Origin: JAABQG01 sp963726365
GTDB taxonomy: Bacteria > Pseudomonadota > Gammaproteobacteria > Burkholderiales > Burkholderiaceae_C
Reading direction: 5' to 3'
NCBI GenBank assembly: GCA_963726365.1
Contig: CAVSCI010000003.1
Coordinates: 496,001-560,000 of the forward strand
Length of the DNA: 64,000 nucleotides
Below are positions 47,795-56,439 of this stretch, piece after piece. Position numbers and translations under genes: made by a program. A model generated the notes under the pieces. That model saw only the letters and a program-made list of their open reading frames with translations, was not told where the DNA came from and searched no databases. The first letter of the stretch is position 1; each line of letters begins with the position of its first letter.

Positions 47795-49315
47795 TTACCG
47801 CTTCTTGCCGCCGAAAAGGCCGCCCAGCACGCCGCGGATGATCTCGCGGCCCACAGTCGAGCCCATGGTGCGCACGGCGGACTTGGCCATGGACTGGGCA
47901 AGGCCGTCATGCTTGGCGCCTCGTGGTCCGGTGGTGCCGAACAGCACGTCGTTCAGGCCCCCGAGCAGGCCTCCGCCTTCGGCTTCTGCTTTACCGTCCG
48001 CGCCTTTACCGGTCTGGCTCGCGGAGGTGGCAGAGGCTTCGGCGCGGCCCTTGAGCTTTTCATAGGCGGATTCGCGGTCCACGGCTTTCTCGTAGACACC
48101 GGCAACCAGGGAAGTCTGCAGCAGCGCCTGGCGCTGGGCTGGCGTGATCGGGCCGAGCTGGCTGCCCGGCGGCAGCACATAGACGCGTTCGGTGATGCCA
48201 GGGCGGCCCTTGGCGTCCAGCAGGCTCACCAGCGCTTCGCCCACGGCCAGTTCGGTGATGGCGGTCTCGATGTCGAGGCCGGGTTTTTGCCGCATGGTCT
48301 GGGCGGTGGCCTTGACGGCCTTCTGGTCGCGCGGCGTGTAGGCCCGCAATGCGTGCTGCACGCGGTTGCCGAGTTGCGCCAGCACACTGTCGGGGATGTC
48401 CAGCGGGTTCTGCGTGACGAAATACACGCCCACGCCCTTGGACCGCACCAGGCGCACCACCAGTTCGATGCGCTCGACCAGCGCCTTGGGCGCGTCGGTG
48501 AACAGCAAATGCGCTTCGTCGAAGAAAAACACCAGCTTCGGCTTCTCCGGGTCGCCGATCTCCGGCAGTTGCTCGAACAGCTCCGACAGCATCCACAGCA
48601 GGAAGGTTGCATAGAGGCGCGGCGAGTTCATGAGCTTGTCGGCAGCCAGGACGTTGACCACGCCGCGCCCGTCGCCGTCGGTCTGCATGAAATCGGTGAT
48701 GTTGAGCATCGGCTCGCCAAAAAACTGTTCGCCACCCTGGCTCTCGATCTGCAGCAGGCCTCGCTGGATGGCGCCGACGCTCGCAGCGCTGACGTTGCCA
48801 TATTGGGTGGTGAAATCGGACGCGTTGTCGCCGACGTACTGCAGCATGGCGCGCAGGTCTTTCAGGTCGAGCAGCAGCAGGCCGTTGTCGTCGGCGATCT
48901 TGAACACCAGGTTGAGCACACCGGCCTGGGTTTCGTTCAGGTTCAGCATCCGGCCCAGCAGCAGGGGGCCCATGTCGGAGACGGTGGCGCGCACCGGGTG
49001 GCCCTGCTCGCCAAAAACGTCCCACAGCGTGGTCGGGCAGGCGCGCGATGCGGGCAGCTCAAGCCCCCGCTCCTGGAGCACGGCGGCCAGTTTGTCGCCA
49101 ATGTGGCCAGCCTGGCTGATGCCGGTCAGGTCGCCTTTGACGTCGGCCATGAAGACCGGGACACCGATCTTCGAGAAGTTCTCCGCCAGTGTTTGCAGGG
49201 TGACGGTCTTGCCGGTGCCCGTGGCGCCGGTGATCAGGCCGTGGCGGTTGGCCAGTCCCGGCAACAGGTGGCATTCAGCGGTGGAATTCTTTGCAATCAG
49301 CATTGGCTCGGCCAT
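47795..49315 (-). CDS. HerA-like ATPase, DUF853 (YjgR type)
   Basis: 506 residues. P-loop ATPase of the HerA/FtsK superfamily: Walker A LITGATGTGKTVTLQ at about 28-42, VFMADVKGDLTGISQAGHI, Walker B KLVFFFDEAHLLFTDAPKAL and YFVTQNPLDIPDSVLAQLGN with ALRAYTPRDQKAVKATAQTM. A Gly/Lys-rich tail (GVLGGLFGGKKR) ends it. E. coli YjgR is the reference and is of unknown function; no partner nuclease (NurA) is nearby. Divergent from yebC, upstream of upp. Confidence 0.93.
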   Translation of the reverse strand: MAEPMLIAKNSTAECHLLPGLANRHGLITGATGTGKTVTLQTLAENFSKIGVPVFMADVKGDLTGISQAGHIGDKLAAVLQERGLELPASRACPTTLWDVFGEQGHPVRATVSDMGPLLLGRMLNLNETQAGVLNLVFKIADDNGLLLLDLKDLRAMLQYVGDNASDFTTQYGNVSAASVGAIQRGLLQIESQGGEQFFGEPMLNITDFMQTDGDGRGVVNVLAADKLMNSPRLYATFLLWMLSELFEQLPEIGDPEKPKLVFFFDEAHLLFTDAPKALVERIELVVRLVRSKGVGVYFVTQNPLDIPDSVLAQLGNRVQHALRAYTPRDQKAVKATAQTMRQKPGLDIETAITELAVGEALVSLLDAKGRPGITERVYVLPPGSQLGPITPAQRQALLQTSLVAGVYEKAVDRESAYEKLKGRAEASATSASQTGKGADGKAEAEGGGLLGGLNDVLFGTTGPRGAKHDGLAQSMAKSAVRTMGSTVGREIIRGVLGGLFGGKKR

Positions 49316-49387
49316 GGTGGAGGGTGTCCTGGAAGTGGAAAAGTAAAATCACACCCGACAGATTAAATCAACAGACAAGGATTTCCG

Positions 49388-50113
49388 ATGGCCGGCCACA
49401 GTAAATGGGCAAATATCCAGCATCGCAAGGGCAGACAGGACGAAAAGCGCCAACGGATATGGACGAGGGTGGTGCGTGAGATCATGGTGGCGGCACGTAC
49501 CGGAGGAGGCGACCCGACGGCCAATCCGCGCCTGAGACTGGCCATCGAGAAGGCCAAGGCCGCCAACATGCCGGCCGACACGGTCAAACGCAACATCGAC
49601 AAGGCCACCGGCAACCTCGAGGGTGTGAACTACGAGGAGATCCGCTATGAGGGCTATGGCATTGGGGGCGCCGCGATCATCGTGGACACCATGACCGACA
49701 ACCGCGTGCGCACAGTGGCCGAAGTGCGCCACGCCTTCAGCAAATACGGCGGCAACATGGGCACCGAGGGTTCGGTGGCGTTCCAGTTCAAGCACTGTGG
49801 CCAGTTGATCTTTGCGCCGGGGACAAGCGAGGACCGGGTGATGGACTTGGCGCTGGAAGCCGGTGCGGAAGACGTTATCGCCGACGAGGAGGGCGCCATC
49901 GAGGTGCTGACCCCCCCTGGCGAATTCGAGGCCGTGAAAAACGCCCTCGAGGCCGCCGGGCTCAAGGCGGAGGTCGCTGAAGTCACGATGCGCCCGGAAA
50001 ATACCGTCGAACTGACCGGTGATGACGCCACGCGCATGCAGAAACTGCTCGACGTGCTGGAAGACCTGGATGACGTGCAGGACGTCTTCCACAACGCAGA
50101 GATCGAGCAATGA
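49388..50113 (+). CDS. yebC: YebC/PmpR-family protein, canonical paralogue 2
   Basis: 241 residues with the canonical start MAGHSKWANIQHRKGRQDEK. Further signatures: VVREIMVAARTGGGDPTANP, RLRLAIEKAKAANMPADTVK, NIDKATG, YEGYGIGGAAIIVDTMTDNR, FSKYGGNMGTEGSVAFQFKH. Cytosolic translation factor or regulator. It heads the purD-hemF operon (10 bp to purD). Confidence 0.97.
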   Translation: MAGHSKWANIQHRKGRQDEKRQRIWTRVVREIMVAARTGGGDPTANPRLRLAIEKAKAANMPADTVKRNIDKATGNLEGVNYEEIRYEGYGIGGAAIIVDTMTDNRVRTVAEVRHAFSKYGGNMGTEGSVAFQFKHCGQLIFAPGTSEDRVMDLALEAGAEDVIADEEGAIEVLTPPGEFEAVKNALEAAGLKAEVAEVTMRPENTVELTGDDATRMQKLLDVLEDLDDVQDVFHNAEIEQ

Positions 50114-50123
50114 GGGCGTTCGC

Positions 50124-51434
50124 ATGAAAGTACTGGTTGTCGGGGGTGGAGGCCGCGAGCACGCGCTGGCCTGGAGACTGGCGCAGTCGCCCAAAGTGCA
50201 GCAGGTCTACGTGGCGCCCGGCAATGGCGGCACGGCGCTGGACCCGGAACTGGTGAATGTGCCGATCACGGACATTGCCGAGTTGCGGCGCTGGGCGGCG
50301 GCCGAGAAAATAGCCGTCACCGTGGTCGGCCCCGAAGGGCCACTGGCGGCAGGCATCGTGGACGAATTCCGGGCGCACAACATGCGGATCTTCGGTCCGA
50401 CGAGGGCGGCGGCGCAGTTGGAGAGCTCCAAGGCGTTTTCCAAGGCGTTCATGAAGCGCCACGGCATACCCACGGCGGCGTACGACACGTTTTCAGACGT
50501 CGGGGCGGCGCATGCCTACGTCGACCGGATGGGCGTGCCCATCGTGGTCAAGGCTGACGGCCTGGCCGCAGGCAAGGGTGTGGTCGTGGCGATGAGCCTT
50601 GCTGAGGCCCACGAGGCGATTGACTTCATGTTGCTGGACAACGCACTGGGTGTCAGCCACAACGCCGGCGTGGATGGACTGGCCGTGCCACGGGTGGTCA
50701 TCGAGGAATTTTTGCAAGGTGAGGAGGCCAGCTTCATCGTGATGTGCGACGGCAAACATGTCGCAGCGATGGCCACCTCGCAGGATCACAAGCGCCTGCT
50801 CGACGGCGATGCCGGACCCAACACCGGTGGCATGGGCGCCTATTCACCGGCACCGGTGGTGACCGCCGAGGTGCACGCTCGTGCCATGCGGGAAATCATC
50901 TTGCCAACGATTCGCGGCATGGAAAAGGATGGCATTCCCTTCACCGGGTTCCTGTATGCGGGGCTGATGATTGACGCCAGCGGCCATCCCAGGACGCTCG
51001 AGTTCAACTGCCGCATGGGCGACCCGGAGACGCAGCCCATCATGATGCGCCTGAAGACCGACCTGCTCGACGTGATGCTGGCCGCCACGGCAGGCCAGCT
51101 TGACACGATTGATCTGGAGTGGGATCGGCGCCCGGCACTCGGGGTGGTGATGGCGGCGGCTGGCTATCCGCACGCCCCGCGCAAGGGCGATCTGATCACG
51201 GGCTTGCCGAAAGACGCCGATGACCTGATGGTGTTCCACGCCGGCACGGTCGAAAAAGGCGGGGCGATCCTGAGCGCGGGTGGGCGGGTGTTGTGCGTGA
51301 CAGCGTTGGCCGATTCCGTGAAGCAGGCACAACAGCATGCCTACGAGGCCGCCCGGGGCATTCACTTCGAGGGCATGCAGTACCGCCACGATATCGGATT
51401 CCGGGCGATCAAGCCGACGGGGCGGGCCGAATGA
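50124..51434 (+). CDS. purD: Phosphoribosylamine-glycine ligase
   Basis: 436 residues. ATP-grasp enzyme for the second step of purine synthesis, making GAR. N-domain MKVLVVGGGGREHALAWRLA, FGPTRAAAQLESSKAFSKAF, ATP-grasp lysine segment VPIVVKADGLAAGKGVVVAM, EEASFIVMCDGKHVAAMATS, DAGPNTGGMGAYSPAPVV and the metal site TLEFNCRMGDPETQPIM. Its stop overlaps the hemF start (ATGA). Confidence 0.98.
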   Translation: MKVLVVGGGGREHALAWRLAQSPKVQQVYVAPGNGGTALDPELVNVPITDIAELRRWAAAEKIAVTVVGPEGPLAAGIVDEFRAHNMRIFGPTRAAAQLESSKAFSKAFMKRHGIPTAAYDTFSDVGAAHAYVDRMGVPIVVKADGLAAGKGVVVAMSLAEAHEAIDFMLLDNALGVSHNAGVDGLAVPRVVIEEFLQGEEASFIVMCDGKHVAAMATSQDHKRLLDGDAGPNTGGMGAYSPAPVVTAEVHARAMREIILPTIRGMEKDGIPFTGFLYAGLMIDASGHPRTLEFNCRMGDPETQPIMMRLKTDLLDVMLAATAGQLDTIDLEWDRRPALGVVMAAAGYPHAPRKGDLITGLPKDADDLMVFHAGTVEKGGAILSAGGRVLCVTALADSVKQAQQHAYEAARGIHFEGMQYRHDIGFRAIKPTGRAE

Positions 51435-52366
51435 CAGCGGCAACGACAACGACAACGACAACGGTTGCATCGGTCCGCAGCTATCTGCTCGACTTGCAGG
51501 CGCGCATCACCACCGCCATCGCGGCGATCGATGGCACGCGCTTTCTGGAAGACGCGTGGACCAAGGCGCCCGGCGAGGCTTTGCAGGGCAGCGGCATCAC
51601 CCGCATCCTGGAGGGGGGCCCGGTCTTTGAGCGGGCCGGCTGCGGTTTCTCGCACGTGAGCGGCCCGAAATTGCCACCGTCGGCGACCCAGCACCGCCCG
51701 GAGCTGGCGGGTGCACCCTTTGAGGCCATGGGGGTGTCCCTGGTATTTCACCCGCGCAACCCCTACGTGCCCACGGTGCATATGAACGTGCGCATGATTG
51801 CCGCCACGGCGGCCGGACGGGCGCCCGTGTGCTGGTTTGGTGGTGGCATGGACCTCACCCCGTACTACGGTTACGACGAAGACGCGGTGCATTTCCACAC
51901 CGTTTGCCGACAGGCACTGGTGCCTTTCGGCGCTGACAAATACCCGCGTTTCAAGACCTGGTGCGACGAATATTTCTATCTGAAGCACCGCAGCGAGCAG
52001 CGCGGTGTCGGAGGGGTGTTTTTTGACGATTTTTCCGAGGGCGGCTTCGACAATGGCTTCGCCATGATGTCCTCGGTCGGTGACGCCTTCCTGGATGCCT
52101 ACCTGCCCATCGTCGAGCGGCGCCGCGATAGCCCCTATGGCGAGCGCGAGCGGGACTTCCAGTTGTATCGGCGCGGCCGATATGTGGAGTTCAACCTGGT
52201 TTGGGACCGGGGCACGCACTTCGGCCTGCAGTCGGGCGGGCGCAGCGAATCGATCCTGCTGTCCATGCCTCCCCTGGTCAGCTGGTCCTACAACCGGACG
52301 ACCGAGCCGGGCACGCCCGAAGACGATCTGTACCGCAAATTCCTGGTGCGCAAGGACTGGGTTTGA
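51431..52366 (+). CDS. hemF: Oxygen-dependent coproporphyrinogen III oxidase
   Basis: 311 residues. Aerobic oxidative decarboxylation in haem synthesis. After a Thr run at residues 5-11, the domain begins VRSYLLDLQARITTAIAAID. Motifs: NPYVPTVHMNVRMIAA, CWFGGGMDLTPYYGYDEDAV, FYLKHRSEQRGVGGVFFDDF, RGRYVEFNLVWDRGTHFGLQ and GGRSESILLSMPPLVSWSYN. The Thr run is encoded by five CAACGA hexamers. Start overlaps purD; stop overlaps the nadD start. Confidence 0.98.
   Translation: MTAATTTTTTTVASVRSYLLDLQARITTAIAAIDGTRFLEDAWTKAPGEALQGSGITRILEGGPVFERAGCGFSHVSGPKLPPSATQHRPELAGAPFEAMGVSLVFHPRNPYVPTVHMNVRMIAATAAGRAPVCWFGGGMDLTPYYGYDEDAVHFHTVCRQALVPFGADKYPRFKTWCDEYFYLKHRSEQRGVGGVFFDDFSEGGFDNGFAMMSSVGDAFLDAYLPIVERRRDSPYGERERDFQLYRRGRYVEFNLVWDRGTHFGLQSGGRSESILLSMPPLVSWSYNRTTEPGTPEDDLYRKFLVRKDWV
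51441..51470 (+). repeat. CAACGA hexanucleotide repeat in hemF
   Basis: Five tandem CAACGA units (last one ending G) encode alternating ACG/ACA Thr codons at the hemF N-terminus. A hexamer repeat can change copy number without altering the frame. Confidence 0.85.
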
Positions 52367-52983
52367 CCTATCGGGCGCAGCGTATCGGCGTGTTTGGCGG
52401 CGCCTTCGATCCGCCGCACAATGCCCATCTTGCGCTGGTCCAGGCAGCACTTTCGAGGCTTTCGCTCGATGAGCTGATCGTGTTTCCTACAGGCCATGCC
52501 TGGCACAAGGCGCGGCCCCTCAGCCCGGCTGCTGACCGGCTTGCCATGGCACAGCTGGCATTTTCGGATTGCCCGAAGGTGTCTGTCGATCCGCGTGAGA
52601 TGCATCGGCCCGGCCCCAGCTACACCATCGACACCTTGAGCGAAATTCATGTCGAACGGCCGGGGGCGGAACTGGTTCTGCTCCTGGGGGGCGACCAGGC
52701 CGCTGCACTGCCAACCTGGCATCGTTGGCGGGATATTCTGAAAATTGCTATAATTTCCGTAGCTTCCCGCGACCCATCGGCGCTGGAAAGCGCGCATTTT
52801 TTGCCTGAATCCACGCCTCTTGATCTCAATGAAGGACGTTTTCAGGCGCTTCAGATGCCTGCCATCAACCTGAGCGCTACCGAAGTACGCCGCCGGGTTG
52901 CCGCTGGCCTCGGGATTGCCCATCTGGTTCCCGCAGGCGTTGCGCGTTATATTGACCAACACCACCTCTACCTTGCTCCATGA
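52363..52983 (+). CDS. nadD: Nicotinate-nucleotide adenylyltransferase
   Basis: 206 residues with a TTG start at 52363 overlapping the hemF stop (TTGA); no better start exists in frame without running deep into hemF. Makes deamido-NAD for NAD synthesis. Motifs: IGVFGGAFDPPHNAHLALVQ (nucleotidyltransferase HxGH-like), VFPTGHAWHKARPLSPAADR, ELVLLLGGDQAAALPTWHRW and INLSATEVRRRVAAG. Stop overlaps rsfS (ATGA). Confidence 0.95.
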   Translation: MTYRAQRIGVFGGAFDPPHNAHLALVQAALSRLSLDELIVFPTGHAWHKARPLSPAADRLAMAQLAFSDCPKVSVDPREMHRPGPSYTIDTLSEIHVERPGAELVLLLGGDQAAALPTWHRWRDILKIAIISVASRDPSALESAHFLPESTPLDLNEGRFQALQMPAINLSATEVRRRVAAGLGIAHLVPAGVARYIDQHHLYLAP

Positions 52984-53726
52984 CTGATCACGATACAACC
53001 GGCAAAAAAGACACCCAAAAAATGCAACGCGCCGTCGTTGATGCGCTCGAGGATGTGAAGGCGCAAGAGATCAAGGTGTTCGATACCGAGCATCTTTCGG
53101 CCTTGTTCGAGCGCGTGATCATTGCGTCCGGTACCTCCAACCGCCAGACCAAGGCGCTCGCAGCCAGCGTGCGCGACAAGGTCCGCGAAGCGGGGTTTCC
53201 CAAGCCCCGCATCGAAGGCGAGGACAACGGCGAATGGATCATCGTCGACTGCGGTGCCGTGGTCGTCCACATCATGCAGCCGACCATCCGCCAGTACTAC
53301 AACCTCGAAGAAATCTGGGGCGAAAAGCCGGTTCGGCTGAAGTTTGGTGCGCCCAGGCCGTTGGCAAAGGCAGAAGTTCCTGCGGCAAAGAAGGCCGTCG
53401 CCAAGTCCGCCCGTTCCAAGGCAGGCTCATCCGAGCCGACGCCCGCGCCGGCCAGCGCACGACTGCCCGCCAAGGCGCCTGCCCGACGCACAGCGGCACC
53501 GGGCGGTCGTGAACCGTCCCGACCGCGCTCCGACACGCCGGTGTTTGAACCAAAACCGGGAAAACCCAGCGTGAAAAGGTCACCTTCTGCTACAAAATCC
53601 GTAGTCACAAAGGTCGTGATCGCGGCCACCCCGAAAAGAACGCCTGCAAGGAAAGCGATCCCATCGGACAAGACTGGCGCGCCAGAGCGGGCACCCGCCA
53701 GGAAGGTCCCACCCGGCAAGGCCTGA
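52980..53726 (+). CDS. rsfS: Ribosomal silencing factor RsfS with long basic C-terminal tail
   Basis: 248 residues; typical RsfS is about 105-130. Residues 1-125 are the Iojap/RsfS domain: VVDALEDVKAQEIKVFDTEH, VIIASGTSNRQTKALAASVR, WIIVDCGAVVVHIMQPTIRQ and YYNLEEIWG. It binds ribosomal protein L14 and blocks subunit joining in starvation. Residues from about 126 are Lys/Ala/Pro/Arg-rich (AKKAVAKSARSKAG, PARRTAAPGGREPSRPR), apparently disordered, without a known domain. Overlaps nadD by 4 bp. Confidence 0.93.
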   Translation: MTDHDTTGKKDTQKMQRAVVDALEDVKAQEIKVFDTEHLSALFERVIIASGTSNRQTKALAASVRDKVREAGFPKPRIEGEDNGEWIIVDCGAVVVHIMQPTIRQYYNLEEIWGEKPVRLKFGAPRPLAKAEVPAAKKAVAKSARSKAGSSEPTPAPASARLPAKAPARRTAAPGGREPSRPRSDTPVFEPKPGKPSVKRSPSATKSVVTKVVIAATPKRTPARKAIPSDKTGAPERAPARKVPPGKA

Positions 53727-53738
53727 CGCCGCGTACCG

Positions 53739-54206
53739 ATGAAATTGCTGATCGTGGCCGTGGGTCAGCGCGTGCCCGATTGGGCGCAGAGCGCCTGGGA
53801 TGACTACGTCAAACGTTTTCCGTCCGAACTGAAAGTTGAACTCAAGGCCGTCAAGACCGAGCCAAGAGGCTCAAAGACGCTTGAGACCCTTTATGCCGCC
53901 GAGCGCCAGCGCATCGAGGCGGTCATACCCAGAGGTGCGCGCATCGTGGCACTCGATGAACGGGGCACCCCGCTGACAACGATGGCTCTTGCTGCAAAGC
54001 TGAAGGCCTGGCAGCTTGAAAGTGACGATGTGGCCATGGTGATTGGCGGGCCGGACGGGCTGGATCCCGCGTTTCGCCAGGCCGCCCACGAGCGGATCCG
54101 CCTGTCCGACCTTACCTTGCCGCATGCTTTTGCGCGGGTGCTGCTCATCGAGCAGTTGTACCGGGCCTGGTCGATCAATGCCAGCCATCCCTATCATCGT
54201 GAGTGA
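53739..54206 (+). CDS. rlmH: 23S rRNA (pseudouridine1915-N3)-methyltransferase
   Basis: 155 residues, SPOUT-class enzyme that methylates pseudouridine 1915 in helix 69. MKLLIVAVGQRVPDWAQSAW, KAVKTEPRGSKTLETLYAAE, IVALDERGTPLTTMALAAKL, VAMVIGGPDGLDPAFRQAAH and the C-terminal knot LPHAFARVLLIEQLYRAWSI, ASHPYHRE. 12 bp after rsfS; this pair is conserved widely. Confidence 0.97.
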   Translation: MKLLIVAVGQRVPDWAQSAWDDYVKRFPSELKVELKAVKTEPRGSKTLETLYAAERQRIEAVIPRGARIVALDERGTPLTTMALAAKLKAWQLESDDVAMVIGGPDGLDPAFRQAAHERIRLSDLTLPHAFARVLLIEQLYRAWSINASHPYHRE

Positions 54207-54211
54207 TATGG

Positions 54212-54282
54212 CCCCCACGCTTGCCACTTCGTGTGCTGAGCTGCCCCCCGAGGGGGCGCGCCTTGCTTGGGGCTGCCCGGCG
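54212..54282 (+). repeat. 70-bp interspersed hairpin repeat, copy B
   Basis: CCCCCACGCTTGCCACTTCG, then GCCCCC-CGA-GGGGGC and TTGGGGCTGCCCGGCG. Same element and orientation as copy A at 10748-10818, here intergenic between rlmH and maf. Confidence 0.8.
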
Positions 54283-54307
54283 CGGCGTGCCTGATACTGG
54301 TTGAAAT

Positions 54308-54910
54308 ATGCCCGAGTTTATTTACCTCGCGTCGCAAAGCCCACGGCGCCGGCAGTTGCTGGAACAGATCGGCGTTCGCCATGAATTGCTGCTGCCCGAC
54401 GCCAGCGAGGACGCAGAAGCCCTCGAAGTGATCCAGACCGGTGAGGTTCCCGCAGCCTACGTGAAGCGCGTGACGGCGCTCAAGCTTGACGCTGCCGTTG
54501 CGCGCCTGAAGCGACGTGGCCTGGCGGCCGGGCCGGTCCTTTGTTCTGACACCACGGTGGCGCTGGGGCGCACCATCTACGGTAAACCGGACAACGCGGC
54601 CGATGCCCAGCGCATGCTGGGCGAACTGGAAGGCCGGACCCACCGGGTTCTGACCGCCGTGGCCGTGCAACACGGCAAGAAGCGTCTTGAGACGCTCAGT
54701 GAGTCGCGGGTGCGCTTCTGCGATCTCTCGCCCGCCCGAATCCGGGCCTACGTCGCCACTGGCGAGCCGCTGGGCAAGGCTGGGGCCTACGCGGTGCAGG
54801 GGAGGGCCGCGACTTTCATCGAACACATTGCCGGAAGCTACTCTGGCATCATGGGATTGCCAGTGTTTGAAACAGCGGTGCTGTTGCGCCAGCTTGGCTT
54901 CAATTGCTGA
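54308..54910 (+). CDS. maf: Maf-family nucleotide pyrophosphatase
   Basis: 200 residues. Hydrolyses dTTP/UTP or modified nucleotides to prevent misincorporation. N-terminal YLASQSPRRRQLLEQIG, VLCSDTTVALGRTIYGKPDN, LGELEGRTHRVLTAVAVQHG, GEPLGKAGAYAVQGRAATFI and HIAGSYSGIMGLPVFETAVL. The DTTV and GKAGAYAVQG motifs suit the YhdE (dTTP/UTP) class. 27 bp before rng. Confidence 0.96.
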   Translation: MPEFIYLASQSPRRRQLLEQIGVRHELLLPDASEDAEALEVIQTGEVPAAYVKRVTALKLDAAVARLKRRGLAAGPVLCSDTTVALGRTIYGKPDNAADAQRMLGELEGRTHRVLTAVAVQHGKKRLETLSESRVRFCDLSPARIRAYVATGEPLGKAGAYAVQGRAATFIEHIAGSYSGIMGLPVFETAVLLRQLGFNC

Positions 54911-54937
54911 GCCCATCAGAAACGGATCCCCCCATTC

Positions 54938-56428
54938 ATGCAACAAGACATCTTGATCAACTGGTCGCCCCAGGAAACCCGGGTCGCGATCGTGGAGAAC
55001 GGCGCGGTTCAGGAGTTGCATGTCGAACGCACACTGGAGCGCGGGCTGGTAGGCAATGTGTACCTTGGCAAGGTAGCGCGGGTGCTACCCGGCATGCAGT
55101 CGGCGTTCATCGACATTGGCCTGGAGCGAGCGGCTTTTCTGCATGTGGCAGACCTCATGTCCGCATTTGGCGGGCATCGTCCCAGTGAAATTGACGTCAG
55201 CGGAACGGCAAAGGCCGCTGCGACACCGCTGCCCATAGAAAAACAGGTTTTTGAGGGGCAGGCCCTGATGGTTCAGGTCATCAAGGACCCGATTGGCAGC
55301 AAGGGGGCCAGGCTGTCCACGCAGATCAGCATTGCCGGACGGTTGCTGGTGTTCTTGCCGCAGGACAACCATATTGGTGTCTCCCAAAAGATCCCGACAG
55401 TCTTGCGGGAGTCCTTGCGTGCGCGGCTGCAGGGATTGGCGGGCGAGGCCGGCGGCGGATTCATCCTGCGCACCAATGGTGAAGACGCGACCGATGCTGA
55501 ACTGGCAGACGACGTCGCCTACCTTCGCAAGACCTGGACCCGGATCAAGGAGGCGTCCGTTCGCCTTCCGCCTCTGTCCCTGCTGCACCAGGATCTGAAC
55601 CTGCTTCACCGCGTGCTGCGCGACATGGTTGGCGAGACCACTCAGGCGATCCGGCTGGATTCGAAGGAGCAGTTCGACCTTTTGATGGGCTTCGGTCGGG
55701 AATTCATGCCTGCTGCAGCCGCGAGGTTGCAGCATTACAAGGGCGAACGGCCCATTTTTGACCTGTTTTCCATCGATGAAGAAATTGCCAAGGCGCTGGG
55801 CAGGCGCGTGGAACTGAAGTCTGGCGGCTACCTGATCGTGGAACAGACGGAGGCCCTGACCACCGTCGATGTCAACACGGGGGGATTCGTTGGCGCACGC
55901 AATTTCGACGACACCGTTTTCAAGACCAATCTGGAGGCCGCGCAGGCCATTGCCCGCCAGCTGCGACTGCGCAATCTGGGCGGCATCATCATTGCCGATT
56001 TCATCGACATGGTTCGCGAAGACCACCGCGAGGCGGTGCTGGCGGAATTCCGCAAGCAACTTGCGCGCGACCGGGTCAAAACCATGACGGGCGGGTTCTC
56101 GCAACTCGGGTTGGTCGAAATGACGCGCAAACGCACACGCGAATCACTGGCCCATATCCTCACGGAGTCCTGCGAGGCCTGCCAAGGCCGTGGACATGTG
56201 AAGACGGCGCGCAGCGTGGCGTACGACATCCTGCGCGAAATTCTGCGCGAGGCGCGTCAGTTCAATCCACGCGAGTTCCGCGTGGTCGCATCACCCAAAG
56301 TGATTGAGCTGCTGCTCGACGAAGAAAGTCCCCACCTGGCCGGACTGAGTGATTTCATTGGCAAACCGATTTCCCTGCAAAGCGAGACCGCGATGGGGCA
56401 GGAGCACTACGACATCGTGCTGCTCTGA
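54938..56428 (+). CDS. rng: Ribonuclease G
   Basis: 496 residues, lacking the long C-terminal scaffold of RNase E. Processes 5' end of 16S rRNA and turns over mRNA. N-terminal MQQDILINWSPQETRVAIVE; S1 domain NVYLGKVARVLPGMQSAFID; DNase I-like catalytic Asp in TTVDVNTGGFVGARNFDDTV and GGIIIADFIDMVREDHREAV; zinc-link CEACQGRGHVKTA. Final gene of the yebC-to-rng run; convergent with msbA (11 bp between stops). Confidence 0.96.
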   Translation: MQQDILINWSPQETRVAIVENGAVQELHVERTLERGLVGNVYLGKVARVLPGMQSAFIDIGLERAAFLHVADLMSAFGGHRPSEIDVSGTAKAAATPLPIEKQVFEGQALMVQVIKDPIGSKGARLSTQISIAGRLLVFLPQDNHIGVSQKIPTVLRESLRARLQGLAGEAGGGFILRTNGEDATDAELADDVAYLRKTWTRIKEASVRLPPLSLLHQDLNLLHRVLRDMVGETTQAIRLDSKEQFDLLMGFGREFMPAAAARLQHYKGERPIFDLFSIDEEIAKALGRRVELKSGGYLIVEQTEALTTVDVNTGGFVGARNFDDTVFKTNLEAAQAIARQLRLRNLGGIIIADFIDMVREDHREAVLAEFRKQLARDRVKTMTGGFSQLGLVEMTRKRTRESLAHILTESCEACQGRGHVKTARSVAYDILREILREARQFNPREFRVVASPKVIELLLDEESPHLAGLSDFIGKPISLQSETAMGQEHYDIVLL

Positions 56429-56439
56429 GGCTGGACGCT

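Noticed and set aside
47111..49366. 751-codon open frame on the plus strand
   Set aside because: Antisense to upp and the HerA-like gene, whose frames carry clear motifs; the product is low-complexity.
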